Made by a program: the position numbers and the translations under genes. This document shows, piece by piece, positions 15,917 through 24,706 of a stretch of 39,209 nucleotides of DNA. Under the pieces are notes generated by a model that had not been told where the DNA came from, did no database searches, and saw only the letters and a list, made by a program, of their open reading frames with translations. Source of the DNA: CAZKNF01 sp964554105 (lineage in GTDB: Bacteria > Bacteroidota > Rhodothermia > Rhodothermales > VXPQ01); the NCBI GenBank assembly GCA_964554105.1, contig CAZKNF010000032.1, positions 1-39,209 on the forward strand, read 5' to 3'. How positions within the stretch are numbered: position 1 is the stretch's first letter; every line of letters starts with the position of its first letter.

Positions 15917-17356
15917 ATGCAGTCTATGCCGCCGTCAGAGCGACCTCCATCCGCACCCATCGATGCCAGCGCCGAGCCCTCAGTGTTCGCGTCCGAAGGG
16001 TTCAGCACCCCGTCCGAGGCTAGAGCTGCCGTCGAACAGCGTGGTCTGAGCCACGTCAAGGTGGGTGTATTCGATGCTGACGGCGTGCTGCGCGGCAAAT
16101 ACATGGCACGGGAGAAGTTTCTCTCCGCTCTTGAGAAAGGGTTCGGCTTCTGCGATGTCGTCCTGGGATGGGACAGCAACGATCAGCTCTACGACAACGT
16201 GACGTTCACCGGATGGCACACTGCCTATCCGGACGCGACCGTTCGTGTGCTCCCCGAAACCTGCCGGCCGCTCCCGTTCGAGCCGGACATGCTGTTATTC
16301 CTGGCCGAATTCCGAGATGCCGCCGAGGCGATCTGTCCTCGAGGCATTTTGCGGCGGGTCGTGCAGCACGCACGTGACTTGGGATTCCAGGCCCTCTCAT
16401 CCTTCGAATACGAGTTCTTCCTTTTCGACGAGACGCCGCACTCCATCAGAGAAAAGAATTTTCGGGATTTGAAGCCCATTACTCCGGGAAATTTCGGCTA
16501 CTCGATGCTGCGCAGCTCGGTCTGGTCTGAATTCTACCGCGACCTCCTGCAGACGTGCGAGGATATGCGGATGCCGCTCGAGAGCCTTCACACTGAAACC
16601 GGGCCGGGTGTCCTGGAGGCGGCGATCAGCGTCCAGGACGCTGTCGAAGCGGCCGACCGGGCCGCCCTGTTCAAGACGTTTTCGAAGGTTGTGGCGCAGC
16701 GCCACGGCATGATGGCCACGTTCATGGCGAAGTGGTCTCCGGATTATCCGGGGCAGAGCGGCCACATCCATCTTTCGCTGCAGGACGCGAGCGGTGAACC
16801 CGTATTCTACGAAGACGGTGCGGAGGGCAACATGAGCGACCTGATGCGGCATTTCGTCGCCGGTCAGCAGCGGCTGATGCCGGACTTGCTCGCGATGGTG
16901 GCGCCGACAGTCAATGCGTATACGCGGCTCATCCCCGGATTTTGGGCGCCGACGACAGCCAGTTGGGGCGTCGAAAACCGTACCTGCGCACTTCGCGTAG
17001 TTCCCGGTCATCCGAGGGCACATCGCGTCGAATACCGGATCGCCGCCGCCGACGCCAATCCGTACCTCGCACTTGCTGCCGCGCTGGCTTCGGGACTCTG
17101 GGGCATTGAGCAGAAGCTGGAACCGGGCCCGTCCATCACCGGCAGCGCGTACGACGAATCCAACGGAAGCACGGGCCGACGGCTGCCGGCGACCCTCTGG
17201 GAGGCGGCGCAGCGGCTGAAAGCCTCCTCTGAAGCCCGTCAACTCTTTGGAAATGAATTTGTAGAGCACTTCGCCGCCACGCGGGAATGGGAGGAACGCG
17301 AATTCCGGAAGCACATCACCGACTGGGAGCTTGCGCGGTACTTCGAGATCATATGA
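15917..17356 (+). CDS. Glutamine-synthetase-like gamma-glutamyl-amine ligase
   Basis: 479 residues, the length of class I-like GS homologues such as PuuA, IpuC and GlnA4. The N-terminal beta-grasp begins HVKVGVFDADGVLRGKYM. The catalytic domain has FEYEFFLF, HTETGPGVLEAA, GQSGHIHLSL and WGVENRTCALRV. These are the ATP-, glutamate- and metal-binding segments of the GS fold. True GS uses ammonia, whereas this subgroup usually joins glutamate to an amine such as putrescine, ethanolamine or isopropylamine. The clue here is the next two genes, an aldehyde and an alcohol dehydrogenase. Cytoplasmic. First gene of the likely operon 15917-20048. Confidence 0.82.
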   Translation: MQSMPPSERPPSAPIDASAEPSVFASEGFSTPSEARAAVEQRGLSHVKVGVFDADGVLRGKYMAREKFLSALEKGFGFCDVVLGWDSNDQLYDNVTFTGWHTAYPDATVRVLPETCRPLPFEPDMLLFLAEFRDAAEAICPRGILRRVVQHARDLGFQALSSFEYEFFLFDETPHSIREKNFRDLKPITPGNFGYSMLRSSVWSEFYRDLLQTCEDMRMPLESLHTETGPGVLEAAISVQDAVEAADRAALFKTFSKVVAQRHGMMATFMAKWSPDYPGQSGHIHLSLQDASGEPVFYEDGAEGNMSDLMRHFVAGQQRLMPDLLAMVAPTVNAYTRLIPGFWAPTTASWGVENRTCALRVVPGHPRAHRVEYRIAAADANPYLALAAALASGLWGIEQKLEPGPSITGSAYDESNGSTGRRLPATLWEAAQRLKASSEARQLFGNEFVEHFAATREWEEREFRKHITDWELARYFEII

Positions 17357-17365
17357 TGAGGGACC

Positions 17366-18817
17366 ATGATGCCGCACCATCTCACTGAATACATGGTGGA
17401 AGAGAATCGCAGGTCGGAGAGTTATCTATGCCTGAGTCCCGTCGATGGACGGCCCTTCGCCGAGCGCCCCCTCGCGACCGATCGTGATGTCGAGCGTTCA
17501 CTGAGTGCGGCACGGACGGCGACTCGGATGTGGAGCGTCACGAGCCTCGAGGATCGGATGGCTGCCTGCACCCGGTTCGTCGATGCTTTCGGCGCCCGCC
17601 GCGACGCGATAGCCGAGGAGATCACCTGGCAGATGGGACGGCCGATCGGCCAGACACCCTCTGAGATACGCGGGGTGGAGGAACGGGCCCGTTCCATGAT
17701 CGGTCTGGCTCCAGAAGCGCTAAAGGATTTTTGGCCGGATCCCAGGAACGGAATCACACGATTTATACGGCGCGAGCCGCTGGGTGTCGTGCTCGTGATG
17801 GCACCCTGGAATTACCCGTACCTGACGGCTGTCAACGCTGTCATTGCCGCTATTCTCGCGGGCAATGCGGTCATGTTGAAGCATTCCGAGCAAACGTTCC
17901 TCTGCGCGGAGCGTTTTGCCGAGGCGTTTGACTCAGCGGGCCTGCCCAAAGGCGTCTTTCAGGTGCTGCATTTAAGTCACGAGCAGAGTGCGGGGCTCAT
18001 CACGATGGACGAAGGGCCGGATCTCGTGTGCTTTACCGGCTCAGTAGAGGGCGGGTCGGCCGTTCAACGTGCGGCAGCAGCACGAAGCGACCGCTTCATC
18101 GGCGTCGGTCTCGAACTGGGTGGCAAGGACGCGGCATACGTGCGCTGCGATGCCGATGTGGATGCGGCTGTGGCGAATCTCGTCGATGGCGCCTTCTTCA
18201 ATGCGGGGCAGTCTTGCTGCGGCATTGAGCGGCTCTACGTGCATGCCGACGTGTATGACCATTTTCTGGATAAGTTTGTCGAAACTACGCAGGAACTACG
18301 ACTCGGGAATCCCATCGAGCGGGCGACGACACTTGGGCCGCTCGTGCGGACTCGGAGCGCTGATTTCGTGCGAGAACAGATCGCAGAGGCGGTGCATCGC
18401 GGCGCACATGCACTCGTGGATTCTACGGCTTTTCCGTTCGATGCGGTCGGGACGCCGTACATGGCACCTCAGGTGCTCACTGATGTGGACCATTCGATGC
18501 GCGTCATGACAGAAGAGACGTTTGGACCCGTAGTCGGAATCATGAAAGTCCGCACCGATGATGAAGCTGTTGCGCTAATGAACGACAGCGCGTATGGATT
18601 GACGGCATCCGTTTGGACTTCCGATGAGAACGCCGCCCTGGAGCTAGGCGAGCGTCTGGAGGTCGGCACCGTGTTCATGAACAGATGCGATTACCTCGAT
18701 CCGGAGCTGGCCTGGACGGGAGTGAAAGCCTCTGGCCGCGGCGTCACACTGTCACGGTTTGGGTTCGACCAGGTAACGCGGCCCAAGTCATTCCATCTTC
18801 GCGTGCATGCATCCTGA
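17366..18817 (+). CDS. NAD(P)-dependent aldehyde dehydrogenase
   Basis: 483 residues, full length for the ALDH superfamily. It has APWNYP with Asn149, FTGSVEGG at the cofactor fold, GLELGGKD with the general base Glu250, and GQSC with the nucleophile Cys284. The ending ETFGPVVGIM and SGRG are also typical. It converts an aldehyde to the acid. It starts 9 bp after the GS-like gene stops, with GAGGG upstream, so the two are cotranscribed. The expected substrate is a gamma-glutamyl-amino aldehyde, but this rests on gene order. Which Met of the first two is used is not certain. Confidence 0.9.
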   Translation: MMPHHLTEYMVEENRRSESYLCLSPVDGRPFAERPLATDRDVERSLSAARTATRMWSVTSLEDRMAACTRFVDAFGARRDAIAEEITWQMGRPIGQTPSEIRGVEERARSMIGLAPEALKDFWPDPRNGITRFIRREPLGVVLVMAPWNYPYLTAVNAVIAAILAGNAVMLKHSEQTFLCAERFAEAFDSAGLPKGVFQVLHLSHEQSAGLITMDEGPDLVCFTGSVEGGSAVQRAAAARSDRFIGVGLELGGKDAAYVRCDADVDAAVANLVDGAFFNAGQSCCGIERLYVHADVYDHFLDKFVETTQELRLGNPIERATTLGPLVRTRSADFVREQIAEAVHRGAHALVDSTAFPFDAVGTPYMAPQVLTDVDHSMRVMTEETFGPVVGIMKVRTDDEAVALMNDSAYGLTASVWTSDENAALELGERLEVGTVFMNRCDYLDPELAWTGVKASGRGVTLSRFGFDQVTRPKSFHLRVHAS

Positions 18818-18833
18818 CTTCTGGGCGGAAGTC
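18816..18833 (+). terminator. Hairpin overlapping the aldehyde dehydrogenase stop codon
   Basis: GACTTC, loop TGGGCG, GAAGTC forms a 6-bp stem that starts inside the TGA stop codon of the aldehyde dehydrogenase gene. Only two T bases follow. It could slow transcription or stabilise the upstream message, since the alcohol dehydrogenase gene follows after 46 bp. It is weak evidence for termination. Confidence 0.25.
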
Positions 18834-18863
18834 TTGCCACCTAGATGATTTCTTCAACTACCA

Positions 18864-20048
18864 ATGGAAGAACTACGCGCTGTTGAACTGAAATCCGATT
18901 GGAGCTATCCGACAGCCGTACGATTCGGTTACGGTCGCGCCGCGGAAATCCCGGAGGTCTGCGAGTCCATCGGAATTCGCCGCCCGCTCCTCGTGACGGA
19001 TCGCGATCTCGCGGCGCTGCCGATGACGAGAGAAACGCTAGAGGCCTGCACTGCGGCCGGCCTGCACGTAGACGTGTTCTCTGGAATACATGGTGATCCG
19101 ACGGGCTCGGATGTCGAAGCCGGCGTTTCCCTATTTCGCCGCTCCGGAGCCGACGGCGTCATAGCCTTCGGTGGAGGAAGCGCGCTTGATACCGGCAAAG
19201 CAATCGCGCTCATGGCGGATCAGGATCGGCCGATCTGGGATTTCGAAGATATCGGCGACAACTACAAGCGAGTTCGGCCGGAAGGAATCGCGCCGGTCGT
19301 CGCCGTTCCGACGACCGCAGGGACGGGATCGGAAGTTGGTCGTGCGTCGGTGATCACCGACGAAGCATCCCGCGTCAAGAAGATTATTTTTCATCCCGAC
19401 ATGATGCCGCGTGTAGCGGTACTCGATCCACGTCTAACCGTGAGCCTTCCTCGTACGTTAACGGCCGCAACGGGGATGGATGCGCTGGCGCATGCTGTCG
19501 AAGCGTACTGTGCCCCGGGATACCACCCATTTGCTGACGGCATCGCCCTCGAAGGGATGCGGTTGGTCAAGGACTTCCTGCCACGAGCTTTCGTGGATGG
19601 ACACGACGTGGAGGCGCGGGGATCGATGCTTGCTGCAGCCGCCATGGGAGCCACCGCATTTCAGAAGGGGCTCGGTGCCGTTCACGCATTGAGCCATCCG
19701 ATCGGAGCCGTCTACCACGTCCACCATGGTCTCACGAACGCCGTTCTACTGCCGTACGTGCTTATCTGGAATCGCGATGCGGTCGAGACCCGCATTGCGG
19801 GCGCGGCGCGCTACCTGAATCTCGCCGATCCGACGTTCGACGGATTCATGGGATGGGTGCTTGCCCTTCGCGAGGAGCTCGAAATTCCCCCGTCACTTGC
19901 CGATCTCGGAATACGCGGAGAGGACGTTGCGCGGCTCTCCGAGATGGCGGCAATCGACCCATCCGCCGCGGGCAATCCAATCGCCGTAGGTGCGCCCGAA
20001 CTGGCGCAGATCTGCCGCAGCGCACTCACTGGGGACCTGCACCTATAG
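18864..20048 (+). CDS. Iron-containing alcohol dehydrogenase
   Basis: 394 residues with the layout of group III Fe-ADHs. The nucleotide-binding part has FGGGSALDTGKAIAL and PTTAGTGSEVG. The metal-binding part has TGMDALAHAVEAY, HALSHPIGAVYH and HHGLTNAVLLPY, which supply the Asp and His ligands. It interconverts an alcohol and an aldehyde with NAD(P). In this cluster it could oxidise the hydroxyl of a gamma-glutamylated amino alcohol before the aldehyde dehydrogenase acts, or reduce a toxic aldehyde. It is the last gene of the cluster. The ribosome-binding site is weak. Confidence 0.88.
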   Translation: MEELRAVELKSDWSYPTAVRFGYGRAAEIPEVCESIGIRRPLLVTDRDLAALPMTRETLEACTAAGLHVDVFSGIHGDPTGSDVEAGVSLFRRSGADGVIAFGGGSALDTGKAIALMADQDRPIWDFEDIGDNYKRVRPEGIAPVVAVPTTAGTGSEVGRASVITDEASRVKKIIFHPDMMPRVAVLDPRLTVSLPRTLTAATGMDALAHAVEAYCAPGYHPFADGIALEGMRLVKDFLPRAFVDGHDVEARGSMLAAAAMGATAFQKGLGAVHALSHPIGAVYHVHHGLTNAVLLPYVLIWNRDAVETRIAGAARYLNLADPTFDGFMGWVLALREELEIPPSLADLGIRGEDVARLSEMAAIDPSAAGNPIAVGAPELAQICRSALTGDLHL

Positions 20049-20154
20049 GCCTGCTTTGCACGCATATCGGACGCGTCGGCGGCCCTTTAGTGTCAGCAGT
20101 TTTCGTGGTGCTGAAGAGCAGGGTACAAACCATTCCTGCCCTTAAATCGTATGC

Positions 20155-20218
20155 AGATGTCTCAGCGAACCCCTGTCTGCTTGCTCGGGGGTGTTTCGTC
20201 GATTTGCTGCTGACATCT
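20155..20218 (+). promoter_or_regulatory. Potential structured leader RNA
   Basis: Nested inverted repeats: AGATGTC (20155-20161) pairs with GACATCT (20212-20218). CAGC pairs with GCTG inside it, and GAACCCC can pair with a GGGG...TTTC stretch further in, leaving a loop of about 13 bases. It ends 22 bp before the hypothetical gene at 20241. It could be a terminator for the upstream alcohol dehydrogenase operon or a structured leader. No known riboswitch class is recognised. Confidence 0.3.
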
Positions 20219-20240
20219 AGAAACGCATCTGAAGCGACTT

Positions 20241-20675
20241 ATGGCCACGTTCGACGTTGATCTCGAGATTCACGCCCCCGGCCTCGATCTTAATCACAAA
20301 CGCTGGAATTACCACGTCATGTTCATGGACGAGGTCCATAGAATGAATAGGCGGATCGGCGCGCGCAGTTGGCGGGGATACGGTGAGCACGGTCGCGGCG
20401 CACTCTTCGTTGACCGGGATCAGTGGATGGACGTGATTCGGAGGCGGTGGGCTGAGGAAGGCGACCTCTTCCCCTGCCACTACATAAAGGATCGGGCTCC
20501 GGCCGACGACGTGAATCTCGAGGTGCTGCGGAGCGGATTCAAAGAAATGATCCGCGAATACGATCCGGAAAGGCAGGTCGTAATGGTGGTCCAACATCAT
20601 TCCGCAGACCTGCTCAGCTGCTACCTCTTTCGGTACGAAGGCGTAACTACCGAGGCGCTGTTGAACGAAATGTGA
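20241..20675 (+). CDS. Hypothetical protein (144 aa)
   Basis: Not recognised. The protein is rich in Asp, Arg and His with several Trp, and has no signal peptide or membrane helix. It opens with a beta-like stretch (FDVDLEIHAPGLDL), followed by HKRWNYHVMFMDEV. The C-terminal half has EVLRSGFKEMIREYD and QVVMVVQHHSADLLSCY, which looks like a helix and a strand. It is probably a small cytoplasmic alpha/beta protein. It follows the catabolic cluster after 192 bp and precedes the tail-tube-like fragment by 94 bp. Confidence 0.6.
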   Translation: MATFDVDLEIHAPGLDLNHKRWNYHVMFMDEVHRMNRRIGARSWRGYGEHGRGALFVDRDQWMDVIRRRWAEEGDLFPCHYIKDRAPADDVNLEVLRSGFKEMIREYDPERQVVMVVQHHSADLLSCYLFRYEGVTTEALLNEM

Positions 20676-20769
20676 CCTGCGATTCATCCGACGGACGCGG
20701 ATGGAAGATTGCCGGTGGGTTGCCTACATTGGCGGAATATCATATCCCTATCCCACAGAGTCTGCGCCA

Positions 20770-20841
20770 ATGGCCACACATCCAATGCCGAACGTTCACT
20801 TCCTGGTCGAATGGGCCGGAACGCGCGCGGGTTTTTCAGAA
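20770..20841 (+). CDS. 5' fragment of a contractile-tail tube-like protein, cut by gap
   Basis: ATG 20770 opens a frame of 24 codons before the N-run. The residues PNVHFLVEWAGTRAGFSE closely match the start of the conserved phage tail/contractile injection tube protein family, where a FxFLVEWxGTxxGFSE segment is followed by VSGL. Full proteins are about 145-150 residues, so at least ~120 codons would have to be in the gap. The sequence right of the gap (20942-21008) does not resemble the family's C-terminus in any frame. Either the true gap exceeds 100 bp or the gene is broken. No other tail gene is visible nearby. Confidence 0.5.
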
Positions 20842-20941
20842 NNNNNNNNNNNNNNNNNNNNNNNNNNNNNNNNNNNNNNNNNNNNNNNNNNNNNNNNNNN
20901 NNNNNNNNNNNNNNNNNNNNNNNNNNNNNNNNNNNNNNNNN
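20842..20941. other. Assembly gap (100 N)
   Basis: A run of exactly 100 N, the usual placeholder for unknown length. It cuts the tail-tube-like fragment. If that gene is intact, the real distance is at least a few hundred bases. Confidence 0.99.
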
Positions 20942-21067
20942 CGGCGGAATGGGAGGTGTCGGAATCGTGCTCCGCGAATTCCATCCGGAATCTTCATTTT
21001 GTAGATTGACTCTCCAACGCGGAAGGTAGCTGGTGCGCCGGCAGCGCGGCGCCGTAAAGAATCTCTG

Positions 21068-22729
21068 ATGCCGTCGCAAATCATGCCGACGCAGGACACA
21101 CTGGAGAGGGGTCGCGAGTCCTACAGGCGACAAGCCTGGAGGGAGGCCTTCGACCGACTGTCTGAAGCTCATCGGGAGGAAGCGCTCGAGGCCGAGGATC
21201 TCGAGCGGCTTGCCATTACGGCACATCTACTCGGTCGGGACGCGGAAAGTGTGGATTGGTGGACGACGGCGCACCACGAGTTCGTGAATCTGGGGAATCC
21301 GGCTCGAGCGGCACGGTGTGCGTTCTGGCTAGGACTCGGACTGCTCTTCAGGGGCGAAGGTGCCCGTGGGGCCGGGTGGATTGCGCGAGCGCGTCGGCTT
21401 GTCGAGGATGCGGGACAGGAGTGCGTCGAGCAGGGCTTGCTGCTCGTGCCGGTCGCGCTGACGCGGCTCCGAGAAGGCGATGCCGCATCCGCCTACGCGA
21501 CCTTTTGCCAGGCGGCTGAGATCGGTGCCCGTTTCGACGACCCTGACCTGACCACGATGGCTCGACTCGGTCGGGGACAGGCGCTGATCTCCCAGGAGCA
21601 CGTGGAGGAAGGCGTCGACTTGCTTGACGAGGCCATGGTCGCAGTCGAGGCTGGATCCGTTTCACCTCTCGTCGCGGGAATCGTCTACTGCGCGGTACTC
21701 GAAGTCTGCCAGAAGATCTTCGATCTCCGGCGCGCGCATGAGTGGACGGAGGCGATGAGCCACTGGTGCGAGTCCCAGCCGGATCTCGTGCCCTATCGCG
21801 GGGAATGTCTGGTGCGACGCGCCGAGATCATGCAGCTTCACGGCGAATGGCCCGAGGCAATGAATGAAGCCCAGCGGGTGTGTGCAGATCTCTCGGATTC
21901 GGCCGGCGACTCGGCTGCCGGCGCCGCATTTTTCAGGCAGGCTGAGCTCTACAGGCTGCGCGGCGAGTTCGACCTGGCGGAGGAGGCATACCGTCACGCC
22001 AGCAAGTCGGGGCGAAAGACTCAGCCGGGTCTCGCCCTGCTGCGGCTAGCGCAGAATCGGGTTGAAACCGCGAAGGCCGCCATTCTCCGTGTCGCGGACG
22101 AGGCGCAGAATCGCAGTGCCCGATCCGCCGTGCTTCCCGCCTATGTCGAAATCATGCTTGCGGCCGGCGATATCGAGAGGGCCCGAGACGCTGCTGAGGA
22201 ATTGTCTGAGATCGCCCGCCATCTGGATGCACCGCTTCTGCATGCGATTGCTGCCGACAAGCTGGGGGCCGTTCTCCTCCGTGAGGGTGACGCGCGCGCG
22301 GCGCTGGACAGCCTCCGCCGGGCAGCGGCAGCCTGGGAGAAACTGGAGGCACCGTACGAATCCGCCCGCGTTCGAGTGCATATCGGACTCGCCTGCAGAG
22401 AGTTGGGGGACGAGGACTCGGCGGAAATGGAGCTCGAAGCGGCAAAGTGGGGCTTCACGCAGCTTGGAGCCGAGCCCGACATCACCCGCGTCGATGCCCT
22501 CATTGGGCGAACTGCGTCCGGCGACACGCACGGGTTAACGGAGCGGCAACTCGAGGTGCTCCGGATGGTAGCGGACGGTAAAACGAACAGGCGTATCGCC
22601 GACGATCTCTTCATAAGCGAGCGGACGGTCGACCGGCACGTCAGCAATATTTTTACGAAACTCGGTGTCTCGTCACGAGCTGCAGCCACCGCCTACGCAT
22701 ATCAGCACAATCTTATTTTAGGCTGCTGA
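21068..22729 (+). CDS. TPR-type LuxR-family transcriptional regulator
   Basis: 553 residues. The N-terminal ~480 residues are all helical with TPR-like pairs, for example SYRRQAWREAFDRLSEA and RGEFDLAEEAYRHASKSG. The C-terminal 64 residues are a LuxR-type helix-turn-helix: LTERQLEVLRMVADGKTNR, then IADDLFISERTVDRHVSNIF (recognition helix), then KLGVSSRAAA. There is no receiver domain and no ATPase motif (no Walker A), so it is not a full MalT/LAL-type protein. The signal is probably a protein or small ligand bound by the TPR part. Targets are unknown. It is flanked by the gap upstream and a convergent gene downstream. Confidence 0.88.
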   Translation: MPSQIMPTQDTLERGRESYRRQAWREAFDRLSEAHREEALEAEDLERLAITAHLLGRDAESVDWWTTAHHEFVNLGNPARAARCAFWLGLGLLFRGEGARGAGWIARARRLVEDAGQECVEQGLLLVPVALTRLREGDAASAYATFCQAAEIGARFDDPDLTTMARLGRGQALISQEHVEEGVDLLDEAMVAVEAGSVSPLVAGIVYCAVLEVCQKIFDLRRAHEWTEAMSHWCESQPDLVPYRGECLVRRAEIMQLHGEWPEAMNEAQRVCADLSDSAGDSAAGAAFFRQAELYRLRGEFDLAEEAYRHASKSGRKTQPGLALLRLAQNRVETAKAAILRVADEAQNRSARSAVLPAYVEIMLAAGDIERARDAAEELSEIARHLDAPLLHAIAADKLGAVLLREGDARAALDSLRRAAAAWEKLEAPYESARVRVHIGLACRELGDEDSAEMELEAAKWGFTQLGAEPDITRVDALIGRTASGDTHGLTERQLEVLRMVADGKTNRRIADDLFISERTVDRHVSNIFTKLGVSSRAAATAYAYQHNLILGC

Positions 22730-22739
22730 GCGAATACCG

Positions 22740-23045
22740 CTACCACCAAAATTCGGAAAACACGGGAAACGCGGTGCATGGCGCCGTCTTCAACCGACCT
22801 TCGCCGACGGCGCAGAGGCTTGCGATCGGGTCCGTCGGCTTGAATTGGAGCTGCACTCGCCCAAAGCCTGCATTCTGGAGTCCGATCTTTAGCTCGTCAG
22901 CGAGTGTCTGCACCAGGTCGTCGTATTCAGGACGAAACGCCCCGCCGTACATATCGATCGCCACCATGGCGGCTAACTCGTCCTCGCGAGGCATCACGCC
23001 TGCTTCTGAGTCTTTCGTGGCCTTGACGATGATCTTGAACCGCAT
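22740..23045 (-). CDS. Small ORF with YCII-like start and unrelated remainder
   Basis: From ATG 23045, 101 residues. The first 27 residues, MRFKIIVKATKDSEAGVMP and on to ELAAM, match the start of YCII/DGPF-domain proteins very well. After that the sequence departs: the expected glycine-rich strand and the DGPF motif are absent, and the rest (ending FPVFSEFWW) is not recognised. No other frame contains the missing part. It may be a chimera made by a deletion or fusion, or a divergent relative. An in-frame upstream start at 23150 exists but lacks family similarity. It ends 10 bp from the convergent LuxR-type gene. Confidence 0.5.
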   Translation of the reverse strand: MRFKIIVKATKDSEAGVMPREDELAAMVAIDMYGGAFRPEYDDLVQTLADELKIGLQNAGFGRVQLQFKPTDPIASLCAVGEGRLKTAPCTAFPVFSEFWW

Positions 23046-23196
23046 GGTAGTGTCTCCTTCGAGTTTATGATTGTTATGGACGGCGAGTCTGCCGGCCGCC
23101 CGTGAACTATCATTATGTCGAATGAAGACAGTGGGATTCGACATGACCAACGCATTTTTCTTTGGCGAGCGATCGTCGGGAGACGGACTGATCTGC

Positions 23197-23982
23197 TCAG
23201 CCTTCCGGTTGGAGGATGATCTCCGGAGTAATCTGAATCTGGAGCTTCGGATCCGATATTCCCGCTGCTTCGAGCGCCGGCACCAGGAGCTTCTCGAGCG
23301 CGCGCGCCGTGTTGATCTCAGGCTGAATAGAATCCTCTAAGTGCTGTTCGGCCTGCTGCCGCAGCGCTTCGTTTGCCAGTTGGAGGGCACGCTGCTCGAT
23401 GCGTCTCCCGCTGCTTCTGTATAGTCGCGCCCAACCGACGGACGTCTGCACCTCCATCCTGGAGAGATCAGGTTCGACGGCGTACGCACTCAGCGGTGGG
23501 ATGTGGACCGCGACCGTACCGTCGGCCTGAACCTGGATGTGCTCCGCCGTCAGCGTTCTGATGTCAAAGCCGTAGTGAACTCGTCCGGGCAGCCGGACGA
23601 TCGCCTCCGTCGTGCCCAGATCGAAATCAAGGATGTCGGGAAATAGGAGCTTCGTGTTCCTAACAGTCGTGGTGGTCGAAAGGTCGAGCGTGCCGGTGAC
23701 GTAAAACGATGCGTCCGATTCGCGCTGCAGTGATGCCACCACGGACTCGCGAATGTGCTCCTCCGTGATGCTGGGCCGCAGCCATCCGAGATTTGCCAGG
23801 ATGAGCACGACCGCGGTGATAAACACCAGCAGGAGGATTCCACCAGCCAGCAACCACCGAACTCTTCCGCGGAAACGCTCGCTGCTGATATGTGCTCCGT
23901 CCTGTTCCACGCCCGCTGATACACGCCGCTCTCTCTCGTGGATCCGGCTGATGCGCGCGTGACACAGGTTCAATCCGGCCAA
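23197..23982 (-). CDS. DUF4230 single-pass membrane protein
   Basis: 261 residues if the TTG at 23982 is used; a GTG at 23910 is an alternative. One membrane segment (WLLAGGILLLVFITAVVLIL, ~43-62) follows a charged N-terminus. The remainder fits DUF4230: VRLPGRVHYGFDIRTLT, VHIPPLSAYAVEPDLS, and a long helix with LANEALRQQAEQHLED, ending in the short motif ITPEIILQ. Members of this family are anchored in the inner membrane with the domain outside. Function is unknown. It is divergent to the cupin gene, with the start 67 bp away. Confidence 0.75.
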   Translation of the reverse strand: MAGLNLCHARISRIHERERRVSAGVEQDGAHISSERFRGRVRWLLAGGILLLVFITAVVLILANLGWLRPSITEEHIRESVVASLQRESDASFYVTGTLDLSTTTTVRNTKLLFPDILDFDLGTTEAIVRLPGRVHYGFDIRTLTAEHIQVQADGTVAVHIPPLSAYAVEPDLSRMEVQTSVGWARLYRSSGRRIEQRALQLANEALRQQAEQHLEDSIQPEINTARALEKLLVPALEAAGISDPKLQIQITPEIILQPEG

Positions 23983-24048
23983 ACAACTTCGTCAGTCGTT
24001 GCTCGTTGCGTATGTTTCGATCCGCTCTGTCAAAGAACGAGGTGCATT

Positions 24049-24594
24049 ATGGAAGCTGGTCCATCCGAGCGCGATGCCGCAGTCCAATCAGGCGAAGTGA
24101 CGTCCCATAAATTGGCCGACGACGGGACATTTCCGAACAACGCGAGATTGCCCGCCCTGATCTATCGAGCTGCGTTCATCCTTTCGCAAAACGATCCCGC
24201 ATCGATCATCGAGAACGTGTTCCGTCGCAACGACTGGGGCGGTACGTGGCGCAACGGAATATACTCGTATCATCATTACCACAGCACGGCGCACGAAGTA
24301 CTCGGGGTCGCCGGAGGAACGGCGCGTGTGCAGCTCGGTGGGGATTCGGGACCTGTATTCGACGTATCGGGGGGCGACGCGATTGTCGTACCGGCCGGCG
24401 TTGCCCACAAGAATCTGGGCTCGAGTGCGGATTTCCTCGTCGTCGGCGCCTATCCTGAGGGGCAAGAGTGGGACATGATGTACGGTCATCAGGATGAGCG
24501 ACCCCGCGCGGATCAAAACATTCGGCAAACTCCGCAGCCTCAAGCCGATCCTCTCTTCGGCCGTGAGGGTCCGTTGATCGATCTATGGGAATAG
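24049..24594 (+). CDS. Cupin-domain protein of the YjlB family
   Basis: 181 residues from ATG 24049, preceded by GAGG. A longer frame from 23938 lacks any family match. It has FPNNARLPALIYRAAF, WGGTWRNGIYSYHHYHSTAHEVLGV (the metal-binding HxH...E segment of the cupin barrel), DAIVVPAGVAHKNLG and DFLVVGAYPEG. These are the ordered motifs of the YjlB subgroup. Its substrate is not known. The end, PLIDLWE, is a typical short tail. It is a single gene, with the mannonate dehydratase homologue 133 bp downstream. Confidence 0.85.
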   Translation: MEAGPSERDAAVQSGEVTSHKLADDGTFPNNARLPALIYRAAFILSQNDPASIIENVFRRNDWGGTWRNGIYSYHHYHSTAHEVLGVAGGTARVQLGGDSGPVFDVSGGDAIVVPAGVAHKNLGSSADFLVVGAYPEGQEWDMMYGHQDERPRADQNIRQTPQPQADPLFGREGPLIDLWE

Positions 24595-24706
24595 GGATAT
24601 GGAAGGAAGGGTCGGCTTGTGATCTCTGCGAGGGTACCGAAGAATTCGACGTGGTATCTTGTCCTGAACATCACGTGAGCATCGGTCACCAGGCACCTTG
24701 AAATTC

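Noticed and set aside
16397..17380. A 327-codon minus-strand frame inside the GS-like gene
   Set aside because: It has no family-like motif and lies wholly antisense to a well-recognised ligase.
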